This document shows positions 1 through 9,183 of a stretch of 64,000 nt of DNA, piece by piece; within the stretch, counting starts at the first letter, position 1; each line of letters opens with the position of its first letter. Made by a program: the position numbers and the translations under genes. The notes beneath the pieces were generated by a model. It saw only the letters and a list, made by a program, of their open reading frames with translations, had not been told where the DNA came from and did no database searches. The DNA is from Collinsella sp. (GTDB taxonomy: Bacteria; Actinomycetota; Coriobacteriia; Coriobacteriales; Coriobacteriaceae): positions 124,001 to 188,000 of the forward strand of contig DXMA01000001.1 in the NCBI GenBank assembly GCA_019414445.1, read 5' to 3'.

Positions 1-13
1 TTTCCGCGCGCAT
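1..13 (-). CDS. Start of a gene cut by the window edge
   Basis: Only the first four codons (reading M-R-A-E) lie in the window. The start is inferred from an ATG on the minus strand at 13-11, preceded by an AAAGGAG ribosome binding site (complement of 23-29) at suitable spacing. It would be the gene downstream of the kinase-like gene on the same strand, with about 35 nt between them, so probably the same operon. Nothing can be said about its product. Confidence 0.4.
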
Positions 14-48
14 GATGCGAGGCTCCTTTCTGGTATCCGGTGAAGGTG

Positions 49-2058
49 TTAGATGCAAAAGCCGGGTAGGACATAGGTCTTTTGGTCTGGTTTGTTTCCG
101 GGCGTTGCCCAGCTAAATACGTCGCCGTCTTTTCCAACGCGGTTAAAGTACGTTGAGTTGGCGCCCTCGCTGCAGTCGGCGCTGGGGGTGCGCTCCCAGT
201 AGCAGATCTTTTTGCCGGCGACGGTGCGGATCATGGCGTCGTTGGTGGTCAGACCGCTCACGCTCTGCTCGCGATAGAGCTGGTACTGCTCGCCTTCTCC
301 GCTGTAGAGGGTAGAAAGGTACTCGTAGCCTTCTGCGAACGTTTCGGGCGCCTGATAGCCGCACAGCTCGCTCATGGACGGCAGCCACAGCTTGTCATCG
401 GTGGCGGTGATGCTGGAGGCGTCTTTGGTGCCGCCGGTGTTGTTGGTGAGCTTTCGCACCGAGCGAATCTGATTGCGGAGATCGTCGGGCAGCGTAGCCA
501 TGCCCTTGTCCGCCAACCATTCACGAAGCGACGATTGCTCCCAACCGCCCGTCGCGGCGCTGTCGTTTACGGCGCGCATGGCGATGGGGGTACGGAACAT
601 AAAGGTGATGCCAGCGGGAAGGCCGTCATCGGTGAGTGTGTCTGCCTTAAAGCCCACGATCTGGATTTGTGCCTTGGTCCCGTCGGAAAGCCTGACGGTC
701 TTGGTGTTCTCGTTTTCGAGCGACTGCTTGCTGTTTACCAGGTGGTAGGTTTCGGCAATCTCGAGCACCTTTTTGCTGGAAGATGTCTCTTGGATTTTGC
801 GGGAGATCAGGGCGAGTTCTTCCCAGGTGTAATCGTCGAGTGACGGCTTGATGCCGTGCGCCAGGTCGATAAGCCCCCAGCATCCCGTGGCAATGGCAGA
901 GCCTGCTATGCCGGCAACGCAGACGCCGCCGAGCACGAGCGCAGCGCGACGCGAGATGACTGGGTGACGCGTCTGAGCCTTGTCGGAGCAGGAAGGCTTC
1001 GGTTGCTGGCTAATGTCGATCGGGGTGGGCAGCGGCGTGCGCGGCTCAAAATCGATGTCTTTAATCCAGGCATCGAGCTTGCCGACAATCGTAGACAGCG
1101 GCGCGCGCTGGGACTGCTCGTTATGGATGCCGCTCATGATGACATCGACAAGCATTTGGTCGCCGGGTACGCGTGCCTCAAGCGGCTCGTGCTCGTGCTC
1201 GATCTTGTACAGGTAGGGCGACTGGTCCATATGCTCGTTTAGGCGATATGGCGTGTGGCCGGCATAGAGCGTGTAGAGTACGCTGCAGAGCTCGTATGTA
1301 TCGATGCTGGGCGACGTACGCAGCGGCGCCAGCTCGGGGATGTCGTTGGAGAGCATCTCGGGTGGGGCGAACTCGGGGGTGCCGTTGCGCCAGATGCCGG
1401 TGGACATGGTAAACGAGGGGTCTGAGCGCTTGATGCTCGAGCTGCCCAGATCGACCAGGCAAAGGTCAAAACTGCAGTGTGCAATCTGCTGGGCAAGGGA
1501 CCGGAGCGTCGTGCGAATGATGATATTGCGCAAGGAGATATCACGGTGTACAAACGGCGCATCGAGCTTTTGGGCACCCAGGAGAATCTCTCCCAGGCGT
1601 TTTCCAATCGCGGCGACGGTGTTTGCGGGAATGTGGCCGCCCTCGGCGGGGTCGGTTAGCTCTGCCGCAGCATCGCGAAGGGGCAGGCCTTCAATCCACT
1701 CCATAACGATGACCGGTACGGAGCCGGTATAGCCGTAGCCATAGGTTTTGGGAAAGCCGTCCAACAGTGAGACGGCTGCAAGATTGCGATACTCCTCGGT
1801 AAGCGTCTTGATGTCCGAGGGGCTGACGGCGGAGCCGTCTTCATCACAGCCGCTGAGGGGCCACAGCGTCTTGAGCGCAAAGGTCTCGCCCTCGGTGTTG
1901 GCGACCTTGCGAAGATGGTGGGAACCGCCGCCGACTGCCCCGCAATCCAACAGGGTGGTAAAGCGGCGAATAGTATCGGGGTCTTCGGTGGTCGCAAACA
2001 TGGCGTTTGGTTCAAAGGGGGACAACGCGATGATATTCATATCCGTGTCGTACGTCAC
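49..2058 (-). CDS. Ser/Thr protein kinase-like membrane protein with C-terminal DUF6273-like domain
   Basis: 669 residues. The N-terminal part (about 30-340) is a eukaryotic-type kinase fold: a candidate ATP-anchoring lysine in FALKTL (about residue 64), the catalytic loop VHRDISLRN (about 172), and DLG in place of the usual DFG metal-binding motif (about 202). A single membrane segment (about 373-398, ALVLGGVCVAGIAG...) follows. The C-terminal ~210 residues, probably extracellular, carry SLREWLAD, LWLPSMSE and similar motifs of the DUF6273 family found on many Coriobacteria surface proteins. The start is GTG, with AAAGG 9 nt upstream; an internal ATG at 2040 lacks a good site. The FHA gene lies upstream on the same strand, suggesting kinase and phospho-reader work together. 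The kinase assignment is firm; the substrate is unknown. Confidence 0.82.
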   Translation of the reverse strand: MTYDTDMNIIALSPFEPNAMFATTEDPDTIRRFTTLLDCGAVGGGSHHLRKVANTEGETFALKTLWPLSGCDEDGSAVSPSDIKTLTEEYRNLAAVSLLDGFPKTYGYGYTGSVPVIVMEWIEGLPLRDAAAELTDPAEGGHIPANTVAAIGKRLGEILLGAQKLDAPFVHRDISLRNIIIRTTLRSLAQQIAHCSFDLCLVDLGSSSIKRSDPSFTMSTGIWRNGTPEFAPPEMLSNDIPELAPLRTSPSIDTYELCSVLYTLYAGHTPYRLNEHMDQSPYLYKIEHEHEPLEARVPGDQMLVDVIMSGIHNEQSQRAPLSTIVGKLDAWIKDIDFEPRTPLPTPIDISQQPKPSCSDKAQTRHPVISRRAALVLGGVCVAGIAGSAIATGCWGLIDLAHGIKPSLDDYTWEELALISRKIQETSSSKKVLEIAETYHLVNSKQSLENENTKTVRLSDGTKAQIQIVGFKADTLTDDGLPAGITFMFRTPIAMRAVNDSAATGGWEQSSLREWLADKGMATLPDDLRNQIRSVRKLTNNTGGTKDASSITATDDKLWLPSMSELCGYQAPETFAEGYEYLSTLYSGEGEQYQLYREQSVSGLTTNDAMIRTVAGKKICYWERTPSADCSEGANSTYFNRVGKDGDVFSWATPGNKPDQKTYVLPGFCI

Positions 2059-2134
2059 GGGGCGAGCCTTTCGAGAAAAAAGTGTATGGCGATAATGTTA
2101 GTGAAAAGGTAGCGCAACCGTTGCCTTAATCGAA

Positions 2135-2178
2135 AAGGTGCCGTTATTTGCATGGGTTGATGCAAATAACGGCACCTT
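2135..2178 (-). terminator. Intrinsic terminator after the FHA gene
   Basis: Perfect 19-bp inverted repeat (2135-2153 with 2160-2178) with a 6-nt loop. On the minus strand the stem is followed by TTTTCG. It sits 25 nt after the FHA stop codon, so FHA and kinase transcripts may be largely separate. Confidence 0.7.
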
Positions 2179-2202
2179 GTGCGTCGAAGATGTGTGGTCG
2201 GG

Positions 2203-3159
2203 CTAGTCTGTGATGCGAATGACCAAGAAGCGTGTCGTGGCGCCCAAGCAAAGCGTGTCTCCGTTGTGAATCTCGACGGGGGTGTTGGCAAAGTTGGCGG
2301 GGCGCTCGCGTCTAGGCGGTTCGATAGCATGTCGGCAGCGATCGACGCCCGAGATCAAAAACGATCCGTTGGTGGAGCCGAGGCCCTGCGCAAGCCAGCG
2401 TCCGTCTTGGAGCCAAATGCGCAGGTGCTGACGCGAGACATCGGAATCGACGTCGGTGATGGCGTTCTCGTCGCTCGTCAGCGACCCGATAATGCTGCCC
2501 ACCGGGTCCGTGGTAAGGGGACGCAACGGCGGTCGTGCCGAGTTGCCCACGACGCGCAGCAGCCCCAGGCGAATGTCTCCCGTGGGGCGCGCGGTTGTCG
2601 AGAAAAATGAGGTGACGGTTGTCTCGACCGTGCCGAGTGTCGAGAGCATCTGGTCGGACACAAAGGACTCGGTGTATTCGATGGCGCGGGCGGGGTCGCC
2701 AAGGCAGCCGGTAACGATAAAAAAGACCAGATGGATGTAGAGGCGGTTTTTAATGTCGCTATCGTCAGTGGTCTCGATGCGCTCGACGCCGTTTTTAAAG
2801 AGCATGCCGTCGACGCCGCAATTGGTAAGGGCATCCTGCATGTCTGGGGCGCACGATTCCATATAGCGTTTAGCGACTCTGCACAGCGATTGGGGGTCGG
2901 AGCCTCGGTTTTGTATGATGAGGTTGAGTATCTGGCGCGCACTTTGTTCAAAGGGCGCAAACAGCGACTCGGGAAGGTCACCGGGTTTGGCGTGAACGAT
3001 TTCGCGTGAGATAAACGACGGGACCGTCAAGCGTTCGGAGATGAGGCGTCCACCATAACGGGCGTTGCCGTCCATGAGAATTTGCGCGGCGTTACCGTTG
3101 TTGATGCGACCGAGTGACTTGAGCCCGGCGTACAGTGCACAAGATGGAGTGTCGGCCAT
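2203..3159 (-). CDS. FHA-domain phosphothreonine-binding protein
   Basis: 318 residues. The C-terminal ~90 residues form a forkhead-associated domain: DVSRQHLRI (around 240-248) and GSTNGSF (around 262) are the classic Ser/Arg/His and Ser-Thr-Asn phosphate-contact motifs. The N-terminal ~220 residues are not recognised; they contain no membrane segment or clear motif. FHA domains bind phosphothreonine peptides, and the neighbouring kinase-like gene (49-2058) is the obvious candidate partner. The ribosome binding site is unusual: a run of nine G (complement of 3169-3177) ends 9 nt before the ATG, so slippage in this tract could alter translation. Start chosen as the only ATG with a purine-rich site at correct spacing. 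Confidence 0.8.
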   Translation of the reverse strand: MADTPSCALYAGLKSLGRINNGNAAQILMDGNARYGGRLISERLTVPSFISREIVHAKPGDLPESLFAPFEQSARQILNLIIQNRGSDPQSLCRVAKRYMESCAPDMQDALTNCGVDGMLFKNGVERIETTDDSDIKNRLYIHLVFFIVTGCLGDPARAIEYTESFVSDQMLSTLGTVETTVTSFFSTTARPTGDIRLGLLRVVGNSARPPLRPLTTDPVGSIIGSLTSDENAITDVDSDVSRQHLRIWLQDGRWLAQGLGSTNGSFLISGVDRCRHAIEPPRRERPANFANTPVEIHNGDTLCLGATTRFLVIRITD

Positions 3160-3481
3160 TTATTTTCACCCCCCCCCTCATCAAAAAGTGACATCGAAAA
3201 TGCAAGTATCTTCAATTATAGGCGCTTTGCAGCTCGAAATGCTCGCCATGGGGCGCGGACGGTGTAAATTGCTGCCGGAAGACAGCAAATTAAAAAGCGG
3301 AAAGCGGATTAATTAGCTGGGAAACGCGTTGGCAAGACCGTTGTGGGCAACATTTGGCATGATGTCGCTTTGGCTTTTGGTCATGGGACCGTGCGGTACC
3401 ATAAGCGTCGATGAACTTTGACGCACGACCCGCCGAGCTTGCCCCGGCGGGCTTTTGGCGTTGCGATGCCGGAGGAACAGC
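3160..3481. promoter_or_regulatory. Divergent intergenic region between the FHA gene and mfd
   Basis: Holds the poly-G ribosome binding site of the FHA gene at 3169-3177, a -10-like TACCAT at 3397-3402 pointing toward mfd (the same hexamer precedes metA and the P-type ATPase gene), and a GC hairpin (CCCGCCG/CGGCGGG, 3429-3451) followed by CTTTT inside the presumed mfd leader. No convincing ORF was seen in it. Confidence 0.5.
3429..3456 (+). terminator. Terminator-like hairpin in the mfd leader
   Basis: CCCGCCG (3429-3435) pairs with CGGCGGG (3445-3451), followed by CTTTT. It lies between the putative -10 box (3397) and the mfd start (3482), so it could act as an attenuator, or only as a 5' end structure. 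The T run is short. Confidence 0.45.
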
Positions 3482-6400
3482 ATGCTCATTCACCGTATAG
3501 CCGCGCAGCTCTACACTGCCGAGGCCTTGCAGACCGTCGAGGCCGGGCTCGACGCCGGCGAGGATGTGACGCTGGCCGTGTCGCAGTCGGGCCGCACGCT
3601 TATGGCGGCTGCTCAGTTTGCGCGCCGCCCGCGCCCTACGGTCTACATTGTGAGCGGCGAGGACGCGGCCGATCGCGCCGCGCGCAGCCTTGCCGCCTAC
3701 GTGGGCCTGGCGCACGTGTGCCGCTTTCCCGAGCGCAAGGACTATCCGTGGCGCGAGCAGGCGCCCGACGATGCCGTGGTGGCGCAGCGCTGCGAGGCTC
3801 TGGGGCGTATCGTGCGCGGGGACAACTGCATCATGGTTGCCTCGGCCCGCGCACTGCTGCGTTGCGTGCCGCCAGTCGAGAGCCGCTACTGGGAGTCCAC
3901 GACCTTTGCGGTGGGCGAGGAGATTCCTTTTGACGAAGTGCCGCAGCGCCTGGTGGGCATGGGCTACACCAATGCCGGCGCCGCCGACGCACCCGGCCTG
4001 TTCCGCGTGCACGGCGACACCGTCGAGGTATTCCCCGCACAAGAGAAAGCGCCCGTGCGCATTGAGTTCTTTGGCGACGAAATTGATCGCATTCGCCGTA
4101 TGGTGAGCTCTACGGGCCAAACCATCGGCAACGAGGACAGCATCGAGATCTTCCCGTGCCGCGAGCTGGCGCTTACCGACGAAGCCGTTCACAACATGCA
4201 CGTGGCGCTCTATCGCGCAAGCAAGAGCGACAGCAAGCTGGCGGCACTGCTCGAGATGGTTGATGCGCGTATCGTCACACCCGAGCTCGACCGCTTTTTG
4301 CCGGTGATGTACGGCCAGACCGTGAGCCCGTTGGCGCACGTGAGCGGCAAGGCGCTTGTGGTTCTGTCCGAGCCGCGCTCGCTGTTCGACGACTGCCTGC
4401 GTGCCTACGAGGATATCGAGGCGCGCGCCGGCGAGGCGGGGATTGACCGCTTGGACGGCCTGTACGTGCGCGCCCAGCAGCTCGACTTTGGTGCTCAGCA
4501 GCGCCTGAACTACGTGAGCCTGATCCGCGCCGGCGGTGCGGTTACAGCAGAGCTCAAGATTGAGCAGCCGGCTATCGCAGGCTCGGACAACCGCTTTATG
4601 ACGCGCGTTCAGGAAGTCGTGGGCAAGCGCTATGCCTGCGTGTTTGCCATTCCCGACCGCGGAGCGCGCGAGTCGATGGAGCTTACCTTTGGCGACGAGG
4701 GCATTACCTTTGAGGAGTCGCTGACGGCCGCCCCCGAAAACGCCGGCGTTATTGGCGAGCGCGTACGCGTGGCAGCGGCAGATTCTGCCGACCGTGCTGT
4801 CCGCCAGGAGGCCCATGCCTCGATCCGCGAGCGCCGCGTCGATGCGCTCAACGCCCGCTCGCTCGAGGCGGGCGCCGCCCAGGCTGCCGCCGGTGCTGCC
4901 GTACCCACCATCTCGCGCGGACGCGTGACCTTTGTGGATGCTGCCCTGCCGCAGGGCGTGGTGGTGCCCGATGCCAACCTAGCCGTGTTCTCGATCGCCG
5001 ATCTCAATGCCCGCATGGACGCCAACCGCGCGCGCAGCCGTCGCAAGGTGGACATTACGCAGATCACGTTTCCGTTTAAGCCGGGCGACTACGTGGTGCA
5101 CGCTACCCACGGCATCGCGCTCTTTAGCGAGATCGCGCGCCAGGAAGTGGGCGGCAAGGAGCGCGACTACTTTTTGCTGGAATATGCCGACGGCGACAAG
5201 CTCTACGTGCCGCTCGAGCAGGTCGACCGCATCACGCGCTATGTTGGTCCCGACGGCGACAAGCCGCGCCTGACTAGGCTCAATACCGCCGACTGGACGC
5301 GTGCCACCAACAAGGCGCGCAAGAACGCCAAAAAGCTGGCGTTTGACCTGGTCGATCTGTATACGCGCCGTTCGTCGATTACCGGTATCGCCTGCCCGCC
5401 CGATACGCCCGAGCAGATCGAGATGGAGGAGAGCTTTCCTTACGACGAGACGCGCGACCAGCTGGAGGCCATCGCCGATATTAAGGCCGACATGGAGGCG
5501 CCCAAGCCCATGGACCGCCTGCTGTGCGGCGACGTGGGCTTTGGCAAGACCGAGGTCGCCCTGCGCGCGGCGTTTAAGTGCGTGGACTCCGGCCGTCAGG
5601 TCATGGTGCTCTGCCCCACGACCATTCTGGCCCAACAGCACTACGAGACCTTCTTTGAGCGCTTTGCCCCGTTTGGCCTCGAGGTCGAGGTGCTCAGCCG
5701 CTTTCGCACGCCGGCGCAGCAGAAGCGCGCGCTCAAGGCGTTTGCCGAGGGCACGATCGACGTGCTCATCGGCACGCACCGCCTGCTTTCGGCCGATGTG
5801 AACCCCAAGAACCTGGGTTTGGTGATCATCGACGAGGAGCAGCGCTTTGGCGTGCAGCACAAGGAGCAGCTCAAGAACCTGCGCGAGCAGATTGACGTGC
5901 TCACGCTTTCGGCAACGCCTATTCCGCGAACCATGCAGATGGCCACGAGCGGCGTGCGCGACATGAGCCTGATCACCACGCCACCGACCGGGCGCCGTCC
6001 CGTGATCGTGCACGTGGGGGAGTACGACCCCGACGTGGTGAGCGCGGCGATTCGCCTGGAGGTGGGCCGCGGCGGCCAGGTGTACTACGTGTCCAACCGC
6101 GTCAAGACCATCGACGACGCCGTGGCACGCGTGCACGAGGCCGCGCCCGAGGCGCGCGTGGGCGTGGCGCACGGCAAGATGAGCCCGCGCGAGGTCGAGG
6201 ACGTGATGATCGAGTTTGCGACCAAAAAGATCGACGTGCTCATCGCCACGACCATCGTGGAGAGCGGCATAGACAACGCGACCGCCAACACGCTCATCAT
6301 CGAGGATTCGCAGCGCTTGGGTCTGGCGCAGCTCTACCAGCTCAAGGGCCGCGTGGGCCGTTCTGCCACGCAAGCCTACGCGTACTTTATGTTCCCGGGC

Positions 6401-7114
6401 GAGCTGCCGCTCACCGAGGAGGCTACGGCACGCCTGACCGCACTCTCCGAGTTCCAGGACCTGGGCAGTGGCATGCGTATCGCCATGCGCGACCTGGAGA
6501 TTCGCGGCGCCGGCTCGCTCATGGGCGCCGAGCAGCACGGCAATCTGTCGAGCGTGGGCTTTGACCTGTTTACGCAGATGCTGGGTCAGGCCGTGGCCGA
6601 GGCGCGCGGCGACGACGATGCCGGTGTGGAGGCGGCGAGCGTGGGCATCAACCTGCCGGCCGACTACTTCTTGTCCGAGGAGTACCTGCCGGCGGTGGAT
6701 CAGCGCGTGCTCGTATACCGTAAGCTTGCGGCGGCCGGGGACCTGGAGAGCATCGACGAGGTGCAGGAAGAGACCGAGGCCGCGCATGGCGAGCTGCCGT
6801 TGGCGGGACTCAACCTGTTCAATCGCGCGCGAATCCGCATTCGCGGCGAGCGCCTGGGGCTCGAGAGCGTTACGCTCAGCGGCGGTCGCATCACGTTTTT
6901 GGGTGTCGACGTTCCCAAGAAGGTGGCCTATGAGCTTAAGACCCGCTATGGCGCGGTGAACTTCCCCAAGAGCCGCAAACTGTCGGTGCCCTACAAGGCG
7001 GGCGCCGGCGCGGGCAGCGGCCTGGGTCGCGGTCTCGACGCCAACGACGGCACCGGCCCCGTGGCCGCGGCACTCATGCTGCTGCAGCAGCTGGGCACGT
7101 CCGACGATGACTAA
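3482..7114 (+). CDS. mfd: Transcription-repair coupling factor Mfd
   Basis: 1210 residues, normal for the family. Mfd removes RNA polymerase stalled at lesions and recruits UvrA. Visible modules: N-terminal UvrB-like region (1 to ~330), the RNA-polymerase-interacting CarD-like domain (about 528-590, FKPGDYVVHATHG), a superfamily 2 motor with Walker A GDVGFGKTE (~683), DEEQRFG (~783) and GRVGR (~956), and a C-terminal TRCF D7 domain. The start is the ATG preceded by GGAGGA (3471-3476); an in-frame ATG 27 nt upstream has no binding site. The PAP2 gene follows 56 nt downstream. Nothing odd in the coding region. Confidence 0.97.
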   Translation: MLIHRIAAQLYTAEALQTVEAGLDAGEDVTLAVSQSGRTLMAAAQFARRPRPTVYIVSGEDAADRAARSLAAYVGLAHVCRFPERKDYPWREQAPDDAVVAQRCEALGRIVRGDNCIMVASARALLRCVPPVESRYWESTTFAVGEEIPFDEVPQRLVGMGYTNAGAADAPGLFRVHGDTVEVFPAQEKAPVRIEFFGDEIDRIRRMVSSTGQTIGNEDSIEIFPCRELALTDEAVHNMHVALYRASKSDSKLAALLEMVDARIVTPELDRFLPVMYGQTVSPLAHVSGKALVVLSEPRSLFDDCLRAYEDIEARAGEAGIDRLDGLYVRAQQLDFGAQQRLNYVSLIRAGGAVTAELKIEQPAIAGSDNRFMTRVQEVVGKRYACVFAIPDRGARESMELTFGDEGITFEESLTAAPENAGVIGERVRVAAADSADRAVRQEAHASIRERRVDALNARSLEAGAAQAAAGAAVPTISRGRVTFVDAALPQGVVVPDANLAVFSIADLNARMDANRARSRRKVDITQITFPFKPGDYVVHATHGIALFSEIARQEVGGKERDYFLLEYADGDKLYVPLEQVDRITRYVGPDGDKPRLTRLNTADWTRATNKARKNAKKLAFDLVDLYTRRSSITGIACPPDTPEQIEMEESFPYDETRDQLEAIADIKADMEAPKPMDRLLCGDVGFGKTEVALRAAFKCVDSGRQVMVLCPTTILAQQHYETFFERFAPFGLEVEVLSRFRTPAQQKRALKAFAEGTIDVLIGTHRLLSADVNPKNLGLVIIDEEQRFGVQHKEQLKNLREQIDVLTLSATPIPRTMQMATSGVRDMSLITTPPTGRRPVIVHVGEYDPDVVSAAIRLEVGRGGQVYYVSNRVKTIDDAVARVHEAAPEARVGVAHGKMSPREVEDVMIEFATKKIDVLIATTIVESGIDNATANTLIIEDSQRLGLAQLYQLKGRVGRSATQAYAYFMFPGELPLTEEATARLTALSEFQDLGSGMRIAMRDLEIRGAGSLMGAEQHGNLSSVGFDLFTQMLGQAVAEARGDDDAGVEAASVGINLPADYFLSEEYLPAVDQRVLVYRKLAAAGDLESIDEVQEETEAAHGELPLAGLNLFNRARIRIRGERLGLESVTLSGGRITFLGVDVPKKVAYELKTRYGAVNFPKSRKLSVPYKAGAGAGSGLGRGLDANDGTGPVAAALMLLQQLGTSDDD

Positions 7115-7160
7115 CGGGTCGACGCCGTAAACGCCCCATTTGGGCAATCTGGTTCCATCG
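7113..7160 (+). repeat. Partial relative of the 134-nt structured element
   Basis: The segment after the mfd stop shares TCGACGC, AAACGCCCC and GGCAATCTG blocks, in the same order and spacing, with the element behind glmM (47948-47978). The short inner hairpin GCCCC-ATTT-GGGC is kept, but the first hairpin and the terminator-like hairpin are missing. Probably a decayed copy. Confidence 0.5.
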
Positions 7161-7170
7161 AAAGGAAAGC

Positions 7171-8034
7171 ATGTTCGGGTACATTTATAAGAAAGATGCC
7201 GCTGCTATCGCGGTTATCCTTGCCCTCTGCCTGGGCGTGGGCAGTTTCTTCGATTATCAGATTTCGAGCGCGCTGTTCAACATCGGCAGCATGTACGGTC
7301 GCTTTGTCGAGGCGGCCGGCGAGCTACCGTTTGAGCTGACGGCGAGCATCGCGGGCGTTATGCTCGTGCGAGCGGTGCGCCCCGATTCCAGGGCAAGCAA
7401 GTGGCTCGCCGCGCTGGGCATTCTCATCAACGTGGGCCTGCTCGGCTACGAGATTGTCGGATCGCAGCGTGTCGGCGGCAAACTCATCGCGTTTCAGCTG
7501 GTGCTGACGTTTGTGCTGGTCATCGCTGCCAACCTTATCGCCTACCGCCTCACACGCGACACCGATCCCGACGAGCTCACGCGCTGGGCGTTGATGGTGC
7601 TGGCCGTGTGGGTCGCTCAGGCCATCATCCTCAACGTCATTGTTAAGCCGTTGTGGTCGCGCCCACGCATGCGCGTGATCGAGGTCACGCCGGGGCTCAA
7701 TTTTCAGCCGTGGTGGGTGATCGGCAATCCCGACAAGTGGACCTATATCGCCGCCGGCGTGATCAAGGACGGGTTCAAGTCGTTTGCGAGCGGACACACG
7801 GCGCATGCGGCGATCGGCCTTATGCTCGCCGGGCTTCCCGCGGCAGCCTTTGCGGAAAAGCCTTCGCGTCGCCGCGTGATCTTTTGGGCGGCGGCTGTGG
7901 TCGCGGCGCTCGTCGCCTTTGGCCGTATCGTGATCGGAGCACACTTTTTGAGCGACGTGAGCTGCGGCTTTGCCTTGGTGCTGGCACTTGAGTGCCTTGC
8001 CGCGCGCATTGCCTATCCGGGCGGCGTACAATAG
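7171..8034 (+). CDS. PAP2-family membrane phosphatase
   Basis: 287 residues with about six hydrophobic segments. The three PAP2 signature blocks are present: KPLWSRPR (around 160), SGHTAH (around 208) and GRIVIGAHFLSD (around 250). Together they supply the phosphate-binding Lys/Arg and catalytic His residues. Family members dephosphorylate lipid phosphates such as undecaprenyl pyrophosphate or phosphatidic acid at the membrane face; which substrate applies here is not visible. Ribosome binding site GAAAGGAAAG directly upstream. It lies between mfd and the aldolase-like gene with short gaps (56 and 45 nt) and may be co-transcribed with both. Confidence 0.88.
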   Translation: MFGYIYKKDAAAIAVILALCLGVGSFFDYQISSALFNIGSMYGRFVEAAGELPFELTASIAGVMLVRAVRPDSRASKWLAALGILINVGLLGYEIVGSQRVGGKLIAFQLVLTFVLVIAANLIAYRLTRDTDPDELTRWALMVLAVWVAQAIILNVIVKPLWSRPRMRVIEVTPGLNFQPWWVIGNPDKWTYIAAGVIKDGFKSFASGHTAHAAIGLMLAGLPAAAFAEKPSRRRVIFWAAAVVAALVAFGRIVIGAHFLSDVSCGFALVLALECLAARIAYPGGVQ

Positions 8035-8079
8035 CGGCACCTGAATCATCGGGCCCGTGCCCGGCTAGAGAGGATTATC

Positions 8080-9105
8080 ATGCTCGCGTTTAACAACGAC
8101 TATTCCCACGGCGCCCATCCGGCGGTGCTGCAGGCGCTCGTCGACACCAATATGGAGCCGCAGCCCGGATACGGTACCGATGCACATACCGAGCGTGCCA
8201 AGCAGCTTATCCGCGAGGCCTGTCAGGCCCCCGATGCCGACGTGTTTTTTCTGGTGGGCGGCACGCAGGCCAACGCGACGGTGATCGACATGCTGCTCGC
8301 GCCGTACGAGGGCGTCGTTGCTGCCGAGACCGGCCACGTCGCCTGCCACGAGGCGGGCGCCATCGAGTTTGGCGGCCACAAGGTGCTCACCATCCCCGGC
8401 TACGAGGGCAAGATGCACGCCGAGGACCTTGAGAACTATATCCAGGTGTTCTACGAAAACGAGAGCTACGAGCACACGGTGTTCCCGGGTGCCGTGTACG
8501 TGAGCCTATCGACCGAGTACGGCACGCTGTACTCCAAGGCCGAGCTCGCGGCGATTCACGCAGTGTGCCAGAAGCGCGAGATTCCGCTGTTTGTGGATGG
8601 CGCCCGCCTGGCCTATGCGCTGGCGGCCGATGAGTGCGACGTTACCCTGCCCGAGCTGGCGCAGCTGTGCGACGTGTTCTACATCGGCGGTACCAAGTGC
8701 GGCGCGCTCTGCGGCGAGGCTGTGGTGTTCTGCGGTATGCACGCCCCGGCGCATCCCATTCCGCGTATCAAGCAGCATGGCGCGCTGCTTGCCAAAGGCC
8801 GCCTGACGGGCGTGCAGTTTGAGGCGCTCTTTACCGACGGCCTGTATTTTGAGATTGGTCGCCAGGCGATTGAGACCGCTCAGGCGCTTCGTCGCGTGCT
8901 GCACGAGCGCGGCTACCAGTTCTTTTTGGAGACGCCGACCAACCAGCAGTTTGTGATTCTGCCCAACGAGGACATGGCCCGCATTCGCGAGCATGCCTCG
9001 ATTGAGTACTGGGAAAAGTACGACGAGACCCATACGGTGGTGCGCTTTTGCACCAGCTGGGCCACGACGCAGGAGGACATCGACGCGTTGGCGGCTGTCC
9101 TGTAG
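8080..9105 (+). CDS. Threonine aldolase / beta-eliminating lyase family PLP enzyme
   Basis: 341 residues, fold type I PLP enzyme. Lys206 in YIGGTKCGA is the expected Schiff-base lysine, and the upstream FVDGARLAYAL holds the Asp that contacts the PLP ring nitrogen. Length and motifs fit low-specificity L-threonine aldolases (threonine to glycine plus acetaldehyde), but the same family includes other amino-acid lyases. Good site AGAGGATTATC before ATG. It ends in a strong terminator (9124-9167). Confidence 0.85.
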   Translation: MLAFNNDYSHGAHPAVLQALVDTNMEPQPGYGTDAHTERAKQLIREACQAPDADVFFLVGGTQANATVIDMLLAPYEGVVAAETGHVACHEAGAIEFGGHKVLTIPGYEGKMHAEDLENYIQVFYENESYEHTVFPGAVYVSLSTEYGTLYSKAELAAIHAVCQKREIPLFVDGARLAYALAADECDVTLPELAQLCDVFYIGGTKCGALCGEAVVFCGMHAPAHPIPRIKQHGALLAKGRLTGVQFEALFTDGLYFEIGRQAIETAQALRRVLHERGYQFFLETPTNQQFVILPNEDMARIREHASIEYWEKYDETHTVVRFCTSWATTQEDIDALAAVL

Positions 9106-9123
9106 CCTGATGTAGTGACAAGG

Positions 9124-9167
9124 GGCTGCCCTGCGCCTGAGCTTGGCGCAGGGCAGCCTTTGTTTTT
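9124..9167 (+). terminator. Strong intrinsic terminator
   Basis: Perfect 14-bp GC-rich stem (9124-9137 with 9145-9158), 7-nt loop, followed by TTTGTTTTT. It closes the mfd-PAP2-aldolase stretch; the next gene starts 17 nt later. Confidence 0.92.
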
Positions 9168-9183
9168 GAGGGGGAAGGGTTGT

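Noticed and set aside
4979..7147. Long open frame (722 codons) on the minus strand opposite mfd
   Set aside because: A GC-rich antisense shadow: it has His/Arg/Ala-rich nonsense composition, no family motif and no ribosome binding site, while mfd on the plus strand is unmistakable. The same applies to the long minus-strand frames at 3290-4816 and 20339-22468 (opposite recQ) and to the plus-strand frame at 59174-60772 (opposite pyk).
9115..9183. Earlier GTG start for the GNAT acetyltransferase
   Set aside because: Those codons lie within the intrinsic terminator 9124-9167 and lack a ribosome binding site.
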